From the NCBI GenBank assembly GCA_026874595.1, contig CM049315.1, positions 15,568,164-15,632,163 of the forward strand: DNA of 64,000 nucleotides, read 5' to 3'. The notes beneath the pieces are model-generated. The model searched no databases and was not told the DNA's origin. It was given only the letters and a program-made list of their open reading frames with translations. A program made the translations under genes and the position numbers. The DNA comes from Sipunculus nudus. Lineage: Eukaryota; Annelida; Sipuncula; Golfingiida; Sipunculidae. Of this stretch, positions 12,714 to 25,812 are shown in pieces (positions within the stretch are counted from its first letter, which is position 1; each line of letters begins with the position of its first letter).

Positions 12714-13239
12714 ATGACTGACAGGTAGATAATTAGATAGCATACACAGAGAAAAAGTATTAACATCATATGTACTATTGTTATGGTTTTCAAATGATTC
12801 AAAATTTATCGGTGGATATTAAAAAGCGATATCAAGGATTTAACAATAGACCAGAACAATTAATTGAGCCATTATGGATCCTGTTTTGTTTAAACAGCGC
12901 AGATACACCAGAGGGGTTAGAATGACTTAGAATCAACTCTGAACACAATAGGGATTCACGGACTTTCTTTCAAATTTAATTGAGGTCCCTGGGTGTATCA
13001 GCAGTCTGTCTGTTGAATTATGTAATCCATCCTTCTAAGAGCTGCGACAGTAAGGCACAGGCTGCTGATGAGACTACACCAATCTACAACTTTATTTTGC
13101 TTCATAACAAGTTCACGGAAGAGAATTTATTGGAAACTTGAACCGTTGCATCTGAGTGTCATAGCATCTGCTTCTTTTTTTCAACGCCCATTGAATAGAG
13201 AATTGAATATAGACCCCATACTTCCAACTGTAATTGTGA
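11920..13239. other. Intergenic with GACA/GA microsatellite
   Basis: No supported gene. A compound (GA)n-(GACA)n microsatellite lies at about 12676-12713. T-rich stretches with repeated ATGACGCTAA and ACTCTTTTT motifs occur at 12040-12100 and 12350-12390 and may be a small diverged repeat pair. Confidence 0.55.
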
Positions 13240-14420
13240 CGTTAACTGTTTCCATGTTATTGTATCCGCCAAAACAGAGTTCCTCTACTCCGCTGAGACC
13301 CTTGGAGCGATGTTCCTGAAACCGACCATACTTATTGGGTCACATGTGAACTCGTGCTATAATAAAGACTGGTGGCGCCAACTACAAGCCTTTTCGCTTA
13401 ATGCGCATCCGTATTGATCTGAAATGGTGCATGTCTATTGATTTTAGAAACCTTCCTTTTGTACTCAAGACTGGTGGCTCACTTTGAACTGTTTTTTACG
13501 TGACGTCCATCCATGGCGTTTGCTGTAAATAAAAATTAATCATATCACAGGAGTGGTTCAATGTGTCGGCCTGAAATTTGACATATCCATCTATCTTGGA
13601 TAGCTTTCTCGTAAAAGTGGCGCCACCTATAATCACGTATTCGTAGAATACATCATCCATTCATCTCAGGGGTGGTTGGAGTCCTTGTACCTAGGATTAG
13701 TTGGCCACCTACAATCACGTAATCACAGAATACAATCATGCACTGGAGTGTTTCTGAAATTTGCAAAGATCTTGGATTGCTCTACCATGTATCTAAGACT
13801 GGTGGCGCCACCAATAGTAGTGTTTGCCTGATGTCCATCTATGCATCTGTTTTGGGAGAAAATCACACATTTCTAAGGAGTGGTCTCACTAATCGGAATG
13901 AAATTTAACAAGTCCACCCATATTGTTTACCTTTATCGTACACAAGACATATGGCGCCACCTTCAATCACATATTCATAAAATACATCCTTGCATTTTTC
14001 TCAGGAGTGGTTTGATGTTCCCGCCTAGATATCTATGTCCATATATCTTGGAATGGTTTATCTTGTATACAAGACTGATGGCGCCACCTACATCCAGTCT
14101 CATCTCACGTCCATCTGTAAGTCTGTTTTGGTGAAAATCTTTCATCTCAGAAGGGGTTCATTGTGACGACATGAAATTTGCATATTCTGTATTGATCTTG
14201 GATAACTTTCTCATACACAAGACAGGTACCACGACCTACAAATTTATTCGTAAAATACATTTAAACATTTATAACAGGAACGGTTTGACATATCTGCCTA
14301 AGACTTCAGATCCATAACTCTAGGATGGCCTTGTTATGTTTACATGACTGGTGGTGCCACCTACACTATTTCTTTTCAGTTTTGTTCATCCATGACTCTT
14401 TGAATACTTGTCTACAGGGT
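13240..14420 (+). repeat. Array of diverged repeats carrying GGTGGCGCCACC (family X), copy 1
   Basis: About eight irregular units of roughly 100-150 bp. Each has a core like AAGACTGGTGGCGCCACCTA, then an ACGTA/TTCGTAAAATACAT segment, an AGGAGTGGTTC segment and a segment near CATCTTGGATAGCTTTCTCGTA. The core is a 12-bp perfect palindrome when intact (13805, 13951 and 14082 regions). The left edge (13240-13340, with CCAAAACAGAGTT and CTTATTGGGTCACATGTGAAC) matches, in reverse, the edge of the copy at 42660-42850, so the array is part of a defined dispersed element. The same units recur at 41600-42700 (minus), 43140-43765 (plus) and 52950-53850 (minus). No coding capacity is visible. A non-autonomous transposon with a tandem-repeat core is the best guess. 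Confidence 0.7.
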
Positions 14421-14934
14421 TGTCAGGAGACATTCAATCGCTCACTTTATCCATGATTCTGTGATTTGGCGTGTAACTGTAATCGCTTGTTGCCTGCCCA
14501 TATTCTAGTTTCTTTTGAACTTTTGAACTGAGCTGTTTGTCGAAATTATTGAAAGGTACCTGACCACGCGGGGTTGATAAAAACATGAAATAGCTACTCT
14601 ACGTGCCAATTCATCCTTCCCTATTGTAATTAAAATTCTTACAGAGAAACCTGCTCTAAATTAGTGTCATTTTTCAACTTCACCAAAATTTAAAACTACA
14701 TCCTTCTTCTCATGGTCACCCAGCTTAGACAGGATGCAGACAAAATGTATCCGGAATCATACATACTAAACAGTAAAACAAAGATAAAAATTGTAAATGA
14801 TATATTTGTTTCAAACTCTACAGACAATCGCAACACATTTTATGGTAAAGCATTTCCAATTACAACATGTAAAGCTTGAACAACGGCAGTAGTTATGGGG
14901 TAGGATTTTAAGGGGTTATTCGTTAAGATTTTTT
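14421..14934. other. Intergenic, no supported feature
   Basis: I see no gene or repeat here. Confidence 0.5.
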
Positions 14935-15294
14935 CCTATTTTTTTTTTCTTTTTTTTTTTGTGGAGGTAACCGCCTCCATTCCGGTTTCGGACTATGTGA
15001 CAGGGGCTTATACCCGGGTATCCTGGTGTCAACCAGGCCCGGTGTACCACTCCTGCGGATCCTGGGTGTGTGTCATCCACATTGCTGGCTCATATTACTG
15101 AGGAACCCCCGAAAGGCGCACTTGTTTGTGAGTGAAACATGACTGTTGGGCGCAGTCTCACCACTGATCCTGCAGTGCGCCTACCCTGGGTAGGGGCCGA
15201 CCATGAACAATCTCACCGCCTCGGCTGAGATTCCAACTCACGATCTCCCGGCTTTGAGTCCTGCGCTCAACCCCTTAGTCACAGAAGCCGGTTT
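14935..15294 (-). mobile_element. tRNA-derived SINE, copy 2
   Basis: Reverse-complement relative of the SINE at 4561. On the minus strand it starts CCGGCTTCTGTGACTAAGGG near 15294, has a box B-like GAGTTGGAATC (about 15229-15239), shares GGGCCTGGTT and GTGCGCC body motifs, and ends GCGGTTACCTCCAC followed by an A-rich tail (poly-T on the plus strand, 14938-14960). Box A is more decayed than in copy 1. The body between the shared motifs differs, so the copies are old or belong to different subfamilies. Confidence 0.85.
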
Positions 15295-18158
15295 ATGAGT
15301 TAAGGTTTGGCATCGTCTTTCTAAAGATAACAACATCGTTTGACAATTTATATCTTTATTCTACTGATCTCACTGTACAACTGTGTGTCGGTCTCATTAT
15401 CCTAGCTTGTTAAGCAATCTAAGCCCTAATAATTCAATCAGTGGTCTCCCATGCATTCATAACAAACCAACGAGCGAAATGATGACCCGCTCGTTCCACT
15501 GGATTGCTTGCAGTGAGACGTGTCAGCTTAGATCAACGTATAAAATTATAAAATAGCCATAAAAATTTTTAATTACCAAACCATGTTTTTTCAAGCTTGT
15601 TGCTTATTGAAAATCAGAACCACCTTTCACTGTCACCTGTATATTCTCTGTGACACCTTTTTAATAATCGAGATGGCATACCACAAGGGTGTCTGATTCC
15701 CCTCTTTCTAATATTAAGAACATTTGTCTGATATTTGAACTAAAGTTTGAACTTCCTGATAGTAACAAAACCAGCTATAATTTCTTAACATTCAAGAAAC
15801 AGAAGTTCACCGGCAAACCGGAATGTTACATAAAAACTCAGATACTGCAGGAGAAAAATGAGAGCAAAAAAAACTGTGCTTTAGCAAACATTCGTGTGAA
15901 AAAAGGGAAAAAACTTGTAAACCATTTAAACGGCTTTACAATGACAAACAAAAAATTGTCACTGGCAGGAATTTTATGAAAGGACAAAACAAGGTGGAAT
16001 CAGCTGGTAGAAAGAGAAGTAATTGTTACCGAGCTCACGTCGGTCCCTTGGAGCGAGTATGAAAAAGAAACCCCCGCATGCTCCTCCGGGGAGTGCATGA
16101 TTTAAAGTGCAAGATGAGAACTTTCAGATACAGCAGGACGCGGCCAGCGATGACGCTAATCTCCATCGATTTAAACATAAATGGAGTTTGAGTAAATACA
16201 CATTTTATTTTGCGAATTGCTCCGAAAAACGCAAAGTGTGTGCCTCTGCCTATATCTCTGGTTTAACAGGTTTGAAATGTATTTTATGTTAATTGTTGTG
16301 TTTTTAAAGTTTCATTCAGGTACAACTGTTTTTCTCGGAATATCAATGTTTTACAATAGAGATTATAAGATCTTAGGTAAAGTCAAAGATGCATAATATT
16401 TTTTAAGGACAGTCGCACGTAATGTGTTTAAGAGCTATGATTTGACCATTCGGTGTTACTGAAACATCATTCAGCAGGAGAAAAATGAGGCACAAAACCT
16501 ACAAATTTTATGTTTTCCTTTTTTATCATGACCGAAAGGAGACTAACTCTTATTTTTTTTCACAGGCCATATTAGAGCATACTGTTTAATGTTTGAATCG
16601 TGACGTCAAATGTTGTATCAGGCAAAGAAAATGTCTAAACAGAAATCTCGTCTAATGAATGTTGAAGAATTCCTGGCAGTGTTACAAAAAATTTCACATT
16701 ATCATCTGATTAATTTTTTATCTAAACTCCAAATCTTAACAGATCACATGCCTCCAACATGCGGGATATAATAGTAACAAATAATGGGGCTTGATACGCA
16801 TCATTGACCTCTAGTTACTGACCAGTTATAAAAGGTAAGCTCACAAGAAGGCATTGTGTATCCGTTTGTCAAATTTCAAAAGTAGCTCAAAGAAAATGCG
16901 ATTACCCTTACGCATGCGGAAAAGGCCTCTTTAAAACCATAAAAGGAATTTATTAGGTCTTTTCTGCTGATAGGGATTTCCATTAGATTTGTCTTTTATT
17001 GATGTCAGCGAGAAGCAGCTACACAAACGCTTGAAAATCAAATGGACTTATCAATGCAAAGCGGATAAATTCCCAAGAGATTTCCAAGCGAATGTTGTCT
17101 TAGATTTATCTTTTGCCAATCGTCGTGGCCAGACATGCCAGGCAGTCAAGAATCTGAGCTGCCAATTAACCTAAGCCAAAGCTTTGATTGCTGCCTGTGG
17201 AAAAACTCACGGTCGTTTAAAAACTAACCTGCAGTAATCTGTCCATGTTTTTTCGAATGTAATAACACCAAATTTAGATTCTCAATATGAGGGAAAGCAG
17301 AGACAGGGCTTCAGATCTGACACATTGAACGATGCGTTGTTTATGCGGCAGACATCAAATGCTGATACATTGAATGAGTATTCAAAGGGTTTTATTGGTA
17401 TCCTGCTCACGTTTAAAGTTTGACTTGCATTTTAATGCATGTTAGGAAATTTGCTGTGATTTGGAAATTCTTATATCATGTTTTCCTGATAACTTTACAC
17501 TTTGATTCAGAATTATTGGTCAATTACTTTTAAGAAAAAATAACGTGTAAAAACATTGGATAATATAATGCAACAATTAACGGGAATGCTGAATTAATTT
17601 GCGACAATTTTTTTTATATTTCACGACAAAGTGGCATTACTACATAGAGGCATTACCTACATTATTTCCCCTTGCTCTGTTGAATTGATGCCGTACGTTA
17701 TCAGTGAATCGGATGCCTAAATTTTGAGTCTATAGTAACGGGTATCGGGATTTTATCGCCGATAAATCTTATAGTGGTCAAGACGTTTGATTCCCAGGTA
17801 AAGGGTTTATGTTCGGACACGCGGTCGCCTCAAGTGCTTACAAAGTGAAACATCGGTAGATCCGGGATAATTGGAAGTCGCAGCATAAATACAAATCTCC
17901 AGAAGGTATTAAAACCAGATTCATATCGTACAGTTACCGGCACCCTAATTTAGAAAAGCCCTTGTAATTTAAAAATACATCAAAACAGTGTGTATCATCA
18001 TGTGGGTTGTGGGTTACTCTTGAATATATCATACGGGTCATTTATGCCGATGGTTCAAATATAATGTATTACTCCCATTTTCCTTATGATGTAATACATG
18101 CTTATGCCATTGTTTGTCTCATTATTTAAAAAACATATGACACTCTGACACATGGACA
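15295..18158. other. Intergenic, small ORFs not supported
   Basis: Open frames at 15689-15979 (96 codons, Lys-rich), 16107-16292 and 16989-17174 have ATG starts but no recognisable domain, no paralogue in the window and no clear splice context. I treat them as chance ORFs. No repeats stand out. Confidence 0.5.
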
Positions 18159-18159
18159 T

Positions 18160-18297
18160 TAGTTGTAAGAATCGTTTTTAAAATCACAATCGACGACTGA
18201 AAAATAAAAACGACTGATGATCGATTATAAATCTATTATTATATGTTTAAAGAAAACGACCAATCATCGAGTCAATCGATTAATCGGCACACCACTA
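18160..18297. mobile_element. Small MITE with TTAGT-GT ends (hAT-like)
   Basis: About 138 bp. The left end reads TTAGTTGTAAGAATCG and the right end, in reverse complement, TTAGTGGTGTGCCGATT. The interior is rich in CGATTAATCGAT-like motifs (ATCGATTATAAATC, CAATCGATTAATCGG). Ends of the GTGGTGTGCCGATTAATCG type are frequent in animal hAT-family MITEs. The terminal repeats are imperfect and I cannot read a clean target-site duplication. Confidence 0.45.
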
Positions 18298-19255
18298 ATG
18301 GAAATGTCATATTTTTTTACACTATTAAATTGCACATACATATATGGTTCCTACCCTTGAATGGATATAAATGCTGGCGTGATATAACGCCCAGATATGA
18401 ATCGAGTGAGAAAAGTTTCCTAGTGAGGATTATCAAATTGATCGTTGGTTAGCCCTGTCTATAATGACTATTTTATATAGCCCCGGTTTTAATATTGCCG
18501 CCAATTTTCCAAGATGGTGGAAGTTAAAATTTGCAAACATCAAATTTTATTTACATTATGGTCCAACGTTTTGAAAAAAAAACTATGTCTGCAAAAATAT
18601 ATACAAAAATGTGAAAGATAACGTAACCTTATAAACTACTACCCACGATATTTAGATGATGCAACAATGCGACATTACAGCCCGGTGACATCAATATATA
18701 TCCAAATTATGCTATTGTTCCTTATATCTGTATATCTTCTATATCAATACGAATTGTGTCGGTAATAATTGCTAATATCACATTAAAATATCTTTGAATC
18801 TGCGTCATCGATGGGGTCTGCCCAACAAGATTTTGTGTGAATGCTATAAATATGTACCGAAAAAAAACAGTGTTTGTTAGGCAACGAACTGTCATGTAAT
18901 ATGCTGTTATATCAAGATATATACTGTTATTTTATGTAATATAAAATAATAGGTTGTTTTTATTGCTAGCAGTCACCTATACATGAACACACAGATGCAT
19001 ATCTCGTCTTTATACATAATGTGTCAAGCGTTTTGCTGAGGCTTATAAGTAAATATTGATGTTATAAACAATATAATTCACATTTTCCGAATTGTTATTT
19101 TTCAGTTAATTAATTTGGCTTTCTTTCTTGTATATTTTATGTATTCCATAAGTTGATAGTATAATTCAGTGTTATTTGAAACGGATATCAGATAACCTTA
19201 AATGAAGCTAATTTAAAGTCTTTACCAGGGATTCTCGGAGAACTCCGGTGTTATT
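18298..19255. other. Intergenic, no supported feature
   Basis: AT-rich. I see neither a gene nor a repeat. Confidence 0.5.
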
Positions 19256-19937
19256 TTTCCTTGGGGTTCGGTCTGAGCTCGTGTACCCAAGGAATGCCCT
19301 GCAATGATATGTTCTATGAAAACAGCAGCACTGTAAAAGACAGCATGAGCTGATCATTACTCAGGCTTACTGTATGATCCCCATAATAATTCTGGTACAA
19401 TCGGTTAGCTAAAGTTCACCGTAGAAGTGAGCAAATCATAACTAATTAAGGAGGTAGGACTGCATGCTTTAATGAATGCATAGAATTTATATACGTTAAA
19501 TATATATTACATTTCGTTGTATCTACAGTAGAACCCCACAATTACGACAACCTTGGGTACTGACCAAAGTGGTCGTAATTTGGGAGTGGTAGTATTTTTC
19601 CTTGGGAATCGGTCTGAGCTAGTGTACCCAAGGAATGCCCTGCAATGATATGTTCTATGAAGACAGCAGCACTGTAAAAGACAGCATGAGCTGATCATTA
19701 CTCAGGCTTACTGTATGATCCCCATAATAATTCTGGTACAATAGGTTAGCTAAAGTTCACCGTAGAAGTGAGCAAATCATAACTAATTAAGGAGGTAGGA
19801 CTGCATGCTTTAATGAATGCATAGAATTTATATACGTTAAATATATATTACATTTCGTTGTATCTACAGTAGAACCTCACAATTACGACAACCTTGGGTA
19901 CTGACCAAAGTGGTCGTAATTTGGGAGTGGTAGTATT
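19256..19937. repeat. 341-bp tandem duplication, two copies
   Basis: 19256-19596 and 19597-19937 are nearly identical direct repeats with a 341-bp period. I find only a few differences in a long comparison, among them GGGGTTCG/GGGAATCG, GCTCGTG/GCTAGTG, GAAAACAG/GAAGACAG, ATCGGTT/ATAGGTT and AACCCCAC/AACCTCAC. The high identity means the duplication is young. Each copy ends in the left terminus of the TA-flanked MITE at 19867-20043, so the duplication captured part of that element. Confidence 0.95.
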
Positions 19938-20043
19938 TGTGAAACTCTAAGTTCCTTGGTTATTATATTCGGGACCAAGAAAAGTGGTCGTAATTGTAGC
20001 GGTGGTTGCAATTGTTGGGTGGTCGCAAGGCGGGGTTCCACTT
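19867..20043. mobile_element. TA-flanked MITE, Tc1/mariner-pogo-like
   Basis: The left end reads TA-CAGTAGAACC(C/T)C and the right end, in reverse complement, TA-AAGTGGAACCCC, giving terminal inverted repeats that match at most positions with TA at both outer edges (19865-19866 and 20044-20045). The interior repeats GTGGTCGTAATT-type motifs in both orientations. TA target duplication and ends of this kind fit a pogo/Tigger-type MITE. An extra copy of the left end at 19526 comes from the local tandem duplication. Confidence 0.6.
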
Positions 20044-22801
20044 TATTATTATTCAAGAGAGCACAGAGGCGACTTCAGAGAGAGCGAAAGTACATATTTT
20101 CCAATGCCGTCCGTTATCAATAAATACAAGGTATATGTTCAAATGTTGGCTCTCTGTCTATCTATCTGTTTGTCTGTCGGAGAAACCAATTGACATAAAA
20201 TGAACCGTCAATGTTTAATTAATAGTTTTAATTATATAACTCTAATGGTAACTATGAACGCCAGTCGCAAGCAGTCGTAGACGATTTACGACTGGTCGCA
20301 GATAAAAATTGCCGGAAAATCGCCAGTGGGCGGCAGGCTATAAAGAGAAGCACATCCGTACTGGCTGAACTTCAATTTCAATACTATAAAATTAACCAGT
20401 AATGTGATATCTATAATCGCTTTCATCCGCAACCTCAAACACTTTAATGATCCTGTAGCCTAATGGAAACGTTTTGTTCAAAATGTCCATGAATCTCATT
20501 TAATAGATCGTGTACATGAAAGACCAGAATATATATCGATGGACATATATTTAAGCATTTAAAAGATTCTTGCATGTAACAGTTCTCACGTAAACGCGCT
20601 GATGGACAAATCTCCCTTACAGGAAGAATGTCCGGAGATTTAGACGGTTGCTCTTTCTTTTTCTTGGGGATGGGGGGGGGCCCTTCCGTCGCTACTCATT
20701 TAAAATTTTACCCTCCCTTTTTTTGTTTTTTTTTTTATAACGTGGATTACATGGACGATGTTGTCCCCGTGTCACTACAAAATCTGTACTCTGTACACAA
20801 TAACCTTTGGTCGCCAAAAGCGGCTGTAACTTCGAGACACTATGTAAATAATATTTGGCGCCACCAGCGTCGACACTTTGGTCTTGAACTCGGTGTAGTT
20901 CACGTCATATATAACAAATATACATACATGGCGAATATGTGTTCGTTTTATGTGACCAGACAAACAAATGAAGTGTATGTCTAGAAAAAAAAATTTCTTT
21001 GTCATCTCTTTTCACATTGGCGTGTGCAATACGGCGCCTGTCGGTAACGAAAGATCATAAGACTGTAAATACAGGGGTGAAATCTTTATGGCATCGTTTT
21101 AAGTTATGTGCTGGCACCGCCAGAAATAAATCGAATAATATTTTTACATTTTCTGCCCACGCAAGACACCTAGGCACCCAGGCTCTGAGACCAGTAACTA
21201 TAACATCAGAGTGTCGCATTAGAGCAATGAAAGTCATTATTATGTTTTAGAAAGGAAATGAAAGACATACATAATTGCAAATCAGGAAAAACTAATTACT
21301 AAATCAGGAAAAATAAATTCATATCTTTAGTCCTTTCATATAACAATATTTAACTTATCTAAGTTGTTCTACACGGATAAACTAATTGCGAATGGTCCAT
21401 TGAATGACAATGAATTATTGGCATACATGATCCATGTTTTTTTGTTCAGCCAAGAGTGTTACATCTTCCCAAGTTTGCTTTCTGCAGTCCAACATGCTCC
21501 GATGAAGGCATATGTTTCAAAGGCAGACATTGGGTAATTCAACTGGCCAAAGTTAAGGTAGTGATTTCCAGCAGATGGGTCCTTTTCTCCTCATCTTTGT
21601 CATAAGATCAACCATGCTTCTTGTTGGTGACCGGTCCAAGTACCTTCAGTGCTGATGAGTGGGACGTGTCTCAGAGGTTTTCGAAACTCCCCGAGTAGAG
21701 CTGAAAGATAAAATTTATGCAGGCCAGTCACAATGTTAGCAATATTTACTTTTTTTCAACTTCCCACATGGTCTAACGTTAATCTTCAGTTTGGACACTC
21801 AGTCAGGGTCCGTCAAGCAGTCACCATCTCACACGGTCGTCGTCACACTATAATCCTGCCTTTCCTTCCAGTATGAAGATGATGAAAAGACGCCTGTGTT
21901 TTGAACGACCGCGCACCCGTGTTTCTACGGGAGGAGGGGAGGGGGGGGGGGGGACTATGTTGATTAAGTTGTGATCTACTTAGGGTTGTCTCAGGCCCGT
22001 TGGCGTTGCTCTTGCACACCCTACTTTTTGCCTTGAAGTCACCGACCTTGTCAGCTTGTCAGAATCTATCTAGGGCCAGAGGGTGTCTATAGTGCAGCGG
22101 TTAACGGCAAAATACAGAGGAATTGTTCAGATTGTGATAAAAGTACAAAATTTGGTGGAGATAATGTTTGGGTAATATACATTTTTCATTTTTTTTATTA
22201 GTTCCATCAAATCTTCTCAGTGAAACGGGGGCGGTTCCTATGTTAAATTTGGGGTACTCAAATTTATATGAAAAATATACAAAAATCATCACAGTTACAT
22301 TACATCTTGTATATTCCTTATAGATAGGGTAAAATTTTGGAATATTTGGCTCTGTTTAATTAACATCATCATGAGAAATGTAAAATTACCTTTGTGATCT
22401 CATTAATGTAAACATTTATAATTAAAAGATGACTATTTGCCATTCAACGACATGTAGTTAACTGAAGTTAATTTATTGTTGTATATGACATAAATCTTCT
22501 GTTTTAAAGTAAGGTATAATCACTATTCTCCATTCACATCTCGTCGATGTCTCCTTTGATGAATATAGGAGACGATGGGGAGGGCAATGAGGAGGGGGGG
22601 GGGTACTACTCACAGAGTGTAGGTTCACTGTATAAACATTATAACATATTTTATCATACAATGTGTATGTTGCTCCCTGCTTAAAAAAACGTGTACAGTT
22701 TTATTGTTCTAAGTGCAAAATATCTGTTTCTTGTATTAATGAGCTTATGGAGCACTGACATAAACCCCTGAATTTCCAGGGGCTGATCATATTTAATTAT
22801 C
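20044..22801. other. Intergenic, no supported gene
   Basis: Open frames up to 118 codons (20628-20984) are overlapped by reverse-strand frames and contain homopolymer-derived residues, with no domain. G-rich runs occur at about 20674, 21940 and 22593. A short direct repeat (TGATCATATT-AATTATCAGGG, twice) lies at 22783-22830. Confidence 0.5.
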
Positions 22802-22813
22802 AGGGGTGGATCA
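22802..22813 (+). repeat. CAGGGGTGGATC, possible left terminal repeat
   Basis: Pairs with its inverse at 27074-27085. CAGGGG-type ends are typical of hAT transposons, and a CAGGGGCGGATCCA start also occurs at about 63679. I could not find a matching 8-bp target-site duplication, so the pairing may be coincidental or between two separate solo ends. Confidence 0.3.
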
Positions 22814-23073
22814 TATTAAATTATCAGGGTACATTCATTTAAAATGTTATTGTAATGTACAACTAAACAGCGTTTTAAAGTTTTATTTCTACAAATAAAT
22901 CTTGAAAACCAACAAACTCTATCCATTTGAGTTTACCTTCCCTTTTCAACCATCAAATCATGACATGAACATCTCAATCTGGCTAGCGCTTGTTTATGCT
23001 TGGTATTAGTCACACACAGTAATTGAGAGCATGGATTTAAAAGTACCATATAAATTTAATTTATTATTTACTT

Positions 23074-25812
23074 CTACATTACAAGACCAGTTTTGTTTTG
23101 CCATATCAATAATTCCTTCCTTTTTTTAGCAAAAAATACTTCTAGATTCATCCACACATACCCAAAACCTGCGCTGCATATTTTGCTTCTTATATGAGTT
23201 ACCCAAGTTTGTTTTCCATTCATATCTAGATTAAACGGCATGTTATATATACGCTTTGGATATCTATTATTACCATTATGTACTAGTTTTGTCCAGTATT
23301 TTACACATCTTAATAACTGGCCGACATACATTGGATGCCTTCCAATCTCTCTCAATGATGCTGCGTTCGGAGCTGAAGAGCTAATTTTTAGAATGTACTT
23401 GCAAAATTATATTGCACCTTTTCAATTATTTCAAATCATTCATAGCCCCACAGTTATGAAGCATATAATGATACTGGTGTATCCATACAATCAAATAGAT
23501 AAAATAATTGGCTCACTGATAAACAACTACATTTCCTATAAATGTTTTTTATGAGAGTCACTGCTCTTTCAGCCTGCATTGCCTGCGCTTGCTTTGTTTT
23601 ATACCATGACAATGTACTTGTAAATATTACCCCAAGTATCTATAGTCATTTACCGTTTCAATTTGAGTATTTTGATAGTGCCATTTCTCTAGTCTTTTTA
23701 ATGAATCCCCCTGTCTAAAAACCATAATTTTTGTCTTTCCTTATTAACTTTTAAGCCATAATTGACAGAAAAAACTTGCAACTGGTTGATTTGTTCTTGG
23801 AGACGTCCTATTATATCACTGAAGCATACTAAATTATCAGTGTACATTAATGTCATTACGTTTGGCAAATATGAATCAGTATTCATACCATGACAATCTG
23901 TTTCATTAATTTGTTCATAAAATTCATCTATGATTAAAGGAAACAGAAGGGGACTCACCATGCACACTGGTCGACTACCGTTAGTACATTCAAAATAATC
24001 TGTTAATCCTTCCTCTGTAAGAAGACATGATTTCTATGACTATATATTGACTGAAGTGTCCTTTTATCCCAGATTTAACTGAAACATACCACAATAAATC
24101 ATGTTGTACACTATTAAAAGCAGTTGAAAAATCAATAAAAGTGTAATAAAACCTTCTTTTCTTTTTTTTGTTAAATATTTCTGAAAAAATCCCATCAAAG
24201 AAAATGTATATACGTATGGTCTACTGTTGAATAACCTTTCCTATAGCCAGCTGGTGTTTCAAATAATAATCCAGTTTGATCAACATAATTTTGAATTCTG
24301 TTTGCCAATATTTTTGTAAATAGTTTACCCGCGGTATTACGTAATGAAATACCTCTATAATTTTTTAGGATCTATGATGGAAGCCTTTTTGTGAATTGGT
24401 ACAATAAATGCTTTGCTCCAAGAGGCTGGGAAAAATCCATTTCCTAATACACTATTAAAGTATTAAATAATTGTCATATATGAGACGATATGTGACTATA
24501 TGTATCTTTCAATATATCTACCGTTATCCCGTCAGCCCTGGGGTCTTTCCTCTTTTCATTTAATTTTTGGTTTTCTGTACTTCTGAACCATCTTCAATTT
24601 CTATTACATTTTTTAAATATTCTAGAGTCTGATTCTTAAACTCTTGATTAATTACATGTGTTGATGAATACAAAAGTTCCTTAAAATGTTTGTACCAACG
24701 TACCGGTTCTATTGTTGTAACAATTTTCTTTTTATTTAAAAATCTCATGTTTTTGGAATCAGTGTCTTTTGTACCTATCACCTTTTGCACCGCTGAGGCT
24801 TGGATGATTGCCTTCTTTTCTTCACATAATTTTTTAAACCTCTGATTTGTTTGTTAATAATTAAGTAAGTCGCCATCTGATATTGTACATCTATAGTTAT
24901 TCAAAGCTATATATTTTTCATTTTTCCAAAATTCACATTCTTTGTCCCACCATTTTGATTGTTTTAGTTTTATGTTATCTCAGAATTTTTGTTAATTTCT
25001 GTAGGATATATTTTGATAAATACTAACCAATGCCTCACTTGGTTTGTCCGGATATGTTTCTAAAGTTTCATTAAATGTGTTGAAAAGTAACGCACATTCT
25101 ATTTAGTCATTATATTTTTTAAATATTTTTTATCTTCATCAGTCTGATAAAATTTTACCCATTTTGTCAGTTTGCATATGTGTTCATTCGAAAGCTCCTT
25201 CCTTGGTCTGATAATATTGAGTGAACAGGAGAGTGATCGGATGGATCATCTGATAATACACAGGATCCATCTACCTTATGAAATAGACAACTACTGACAA
25301 TAACATTATCAACTACACTACTACTAAAAGGAGAGACATAATTACGTTTCTTGGTATATCTGGTACATCTGTTATATTTACAGTTCTAGCATTAAAATCA
25401 CCAAGGAGAATTAAATTAAATTCATCAAATTCTGCTAAAGTATCTGCCAATATATTTTCCAGCCTGTTGATACCATTAATTTCATCTTCATCCACATAAA
25501 ATGATGAACCTGCTGGCGCAATATAGCAGCAAACTATGGCCAAATCTTTATCTTCATTAATTAAGGTACCATCAATCCATCATATCCTTTAAAATTCTGT
25601 TGCACGTAGAGTAAGACCCCTCCTCTCCCTGTACTCTTCCTGACTATTCCTTAAACATAGTTCCCCTGGAATGCATCAGAAAATTCATCATCCGTGGTTG
25701 CCCAAGTCTCAGTGATACATTCAATACTGAGACTATTTATCAATTCTTTAACTTCTATCGATTTAATTTTGTTCTTAAGTCCATGTGCATTCCATGTTGC
25801 TATTTCTTCATT
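23074..25812 (-). pseudogene. Decayed non-LTR retrotransposon (LINE) ORF2, EN + RT
   Basis: The minus strand encodes, in broken frames, an apurinic-type endonuclease followed by a reverse transcriptase. From right to left: an EN N-terminus with ATWNAHGL and ETW motifs (about 25600-25812); the EN motif LLGDFNAR (about 25388-25410); a linker (24560-24790); RT with NYRGISL (24335-24365), an AGYRKGYSTVDH block (about 24215-24260) and the active-site box MYTDN (23832-23850), where most LINEs have YADD; then a C-terminal region with GRHPMYVGQLLRCVKYW (about 23290-23350). Several stops and frameshifts separate the pieces, and the active-site change also argues that it is dead. The EN start abuts the repeat array that begins at 25813. 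The LINE clade is not determined. Confidence 0.85.

Noticed and set aside
13880-14134. 84-codon plus-strand ORF
   Set aside because: It lies wholly within the family X repeat units, which are non-coding and not frame-conserved in other copies.
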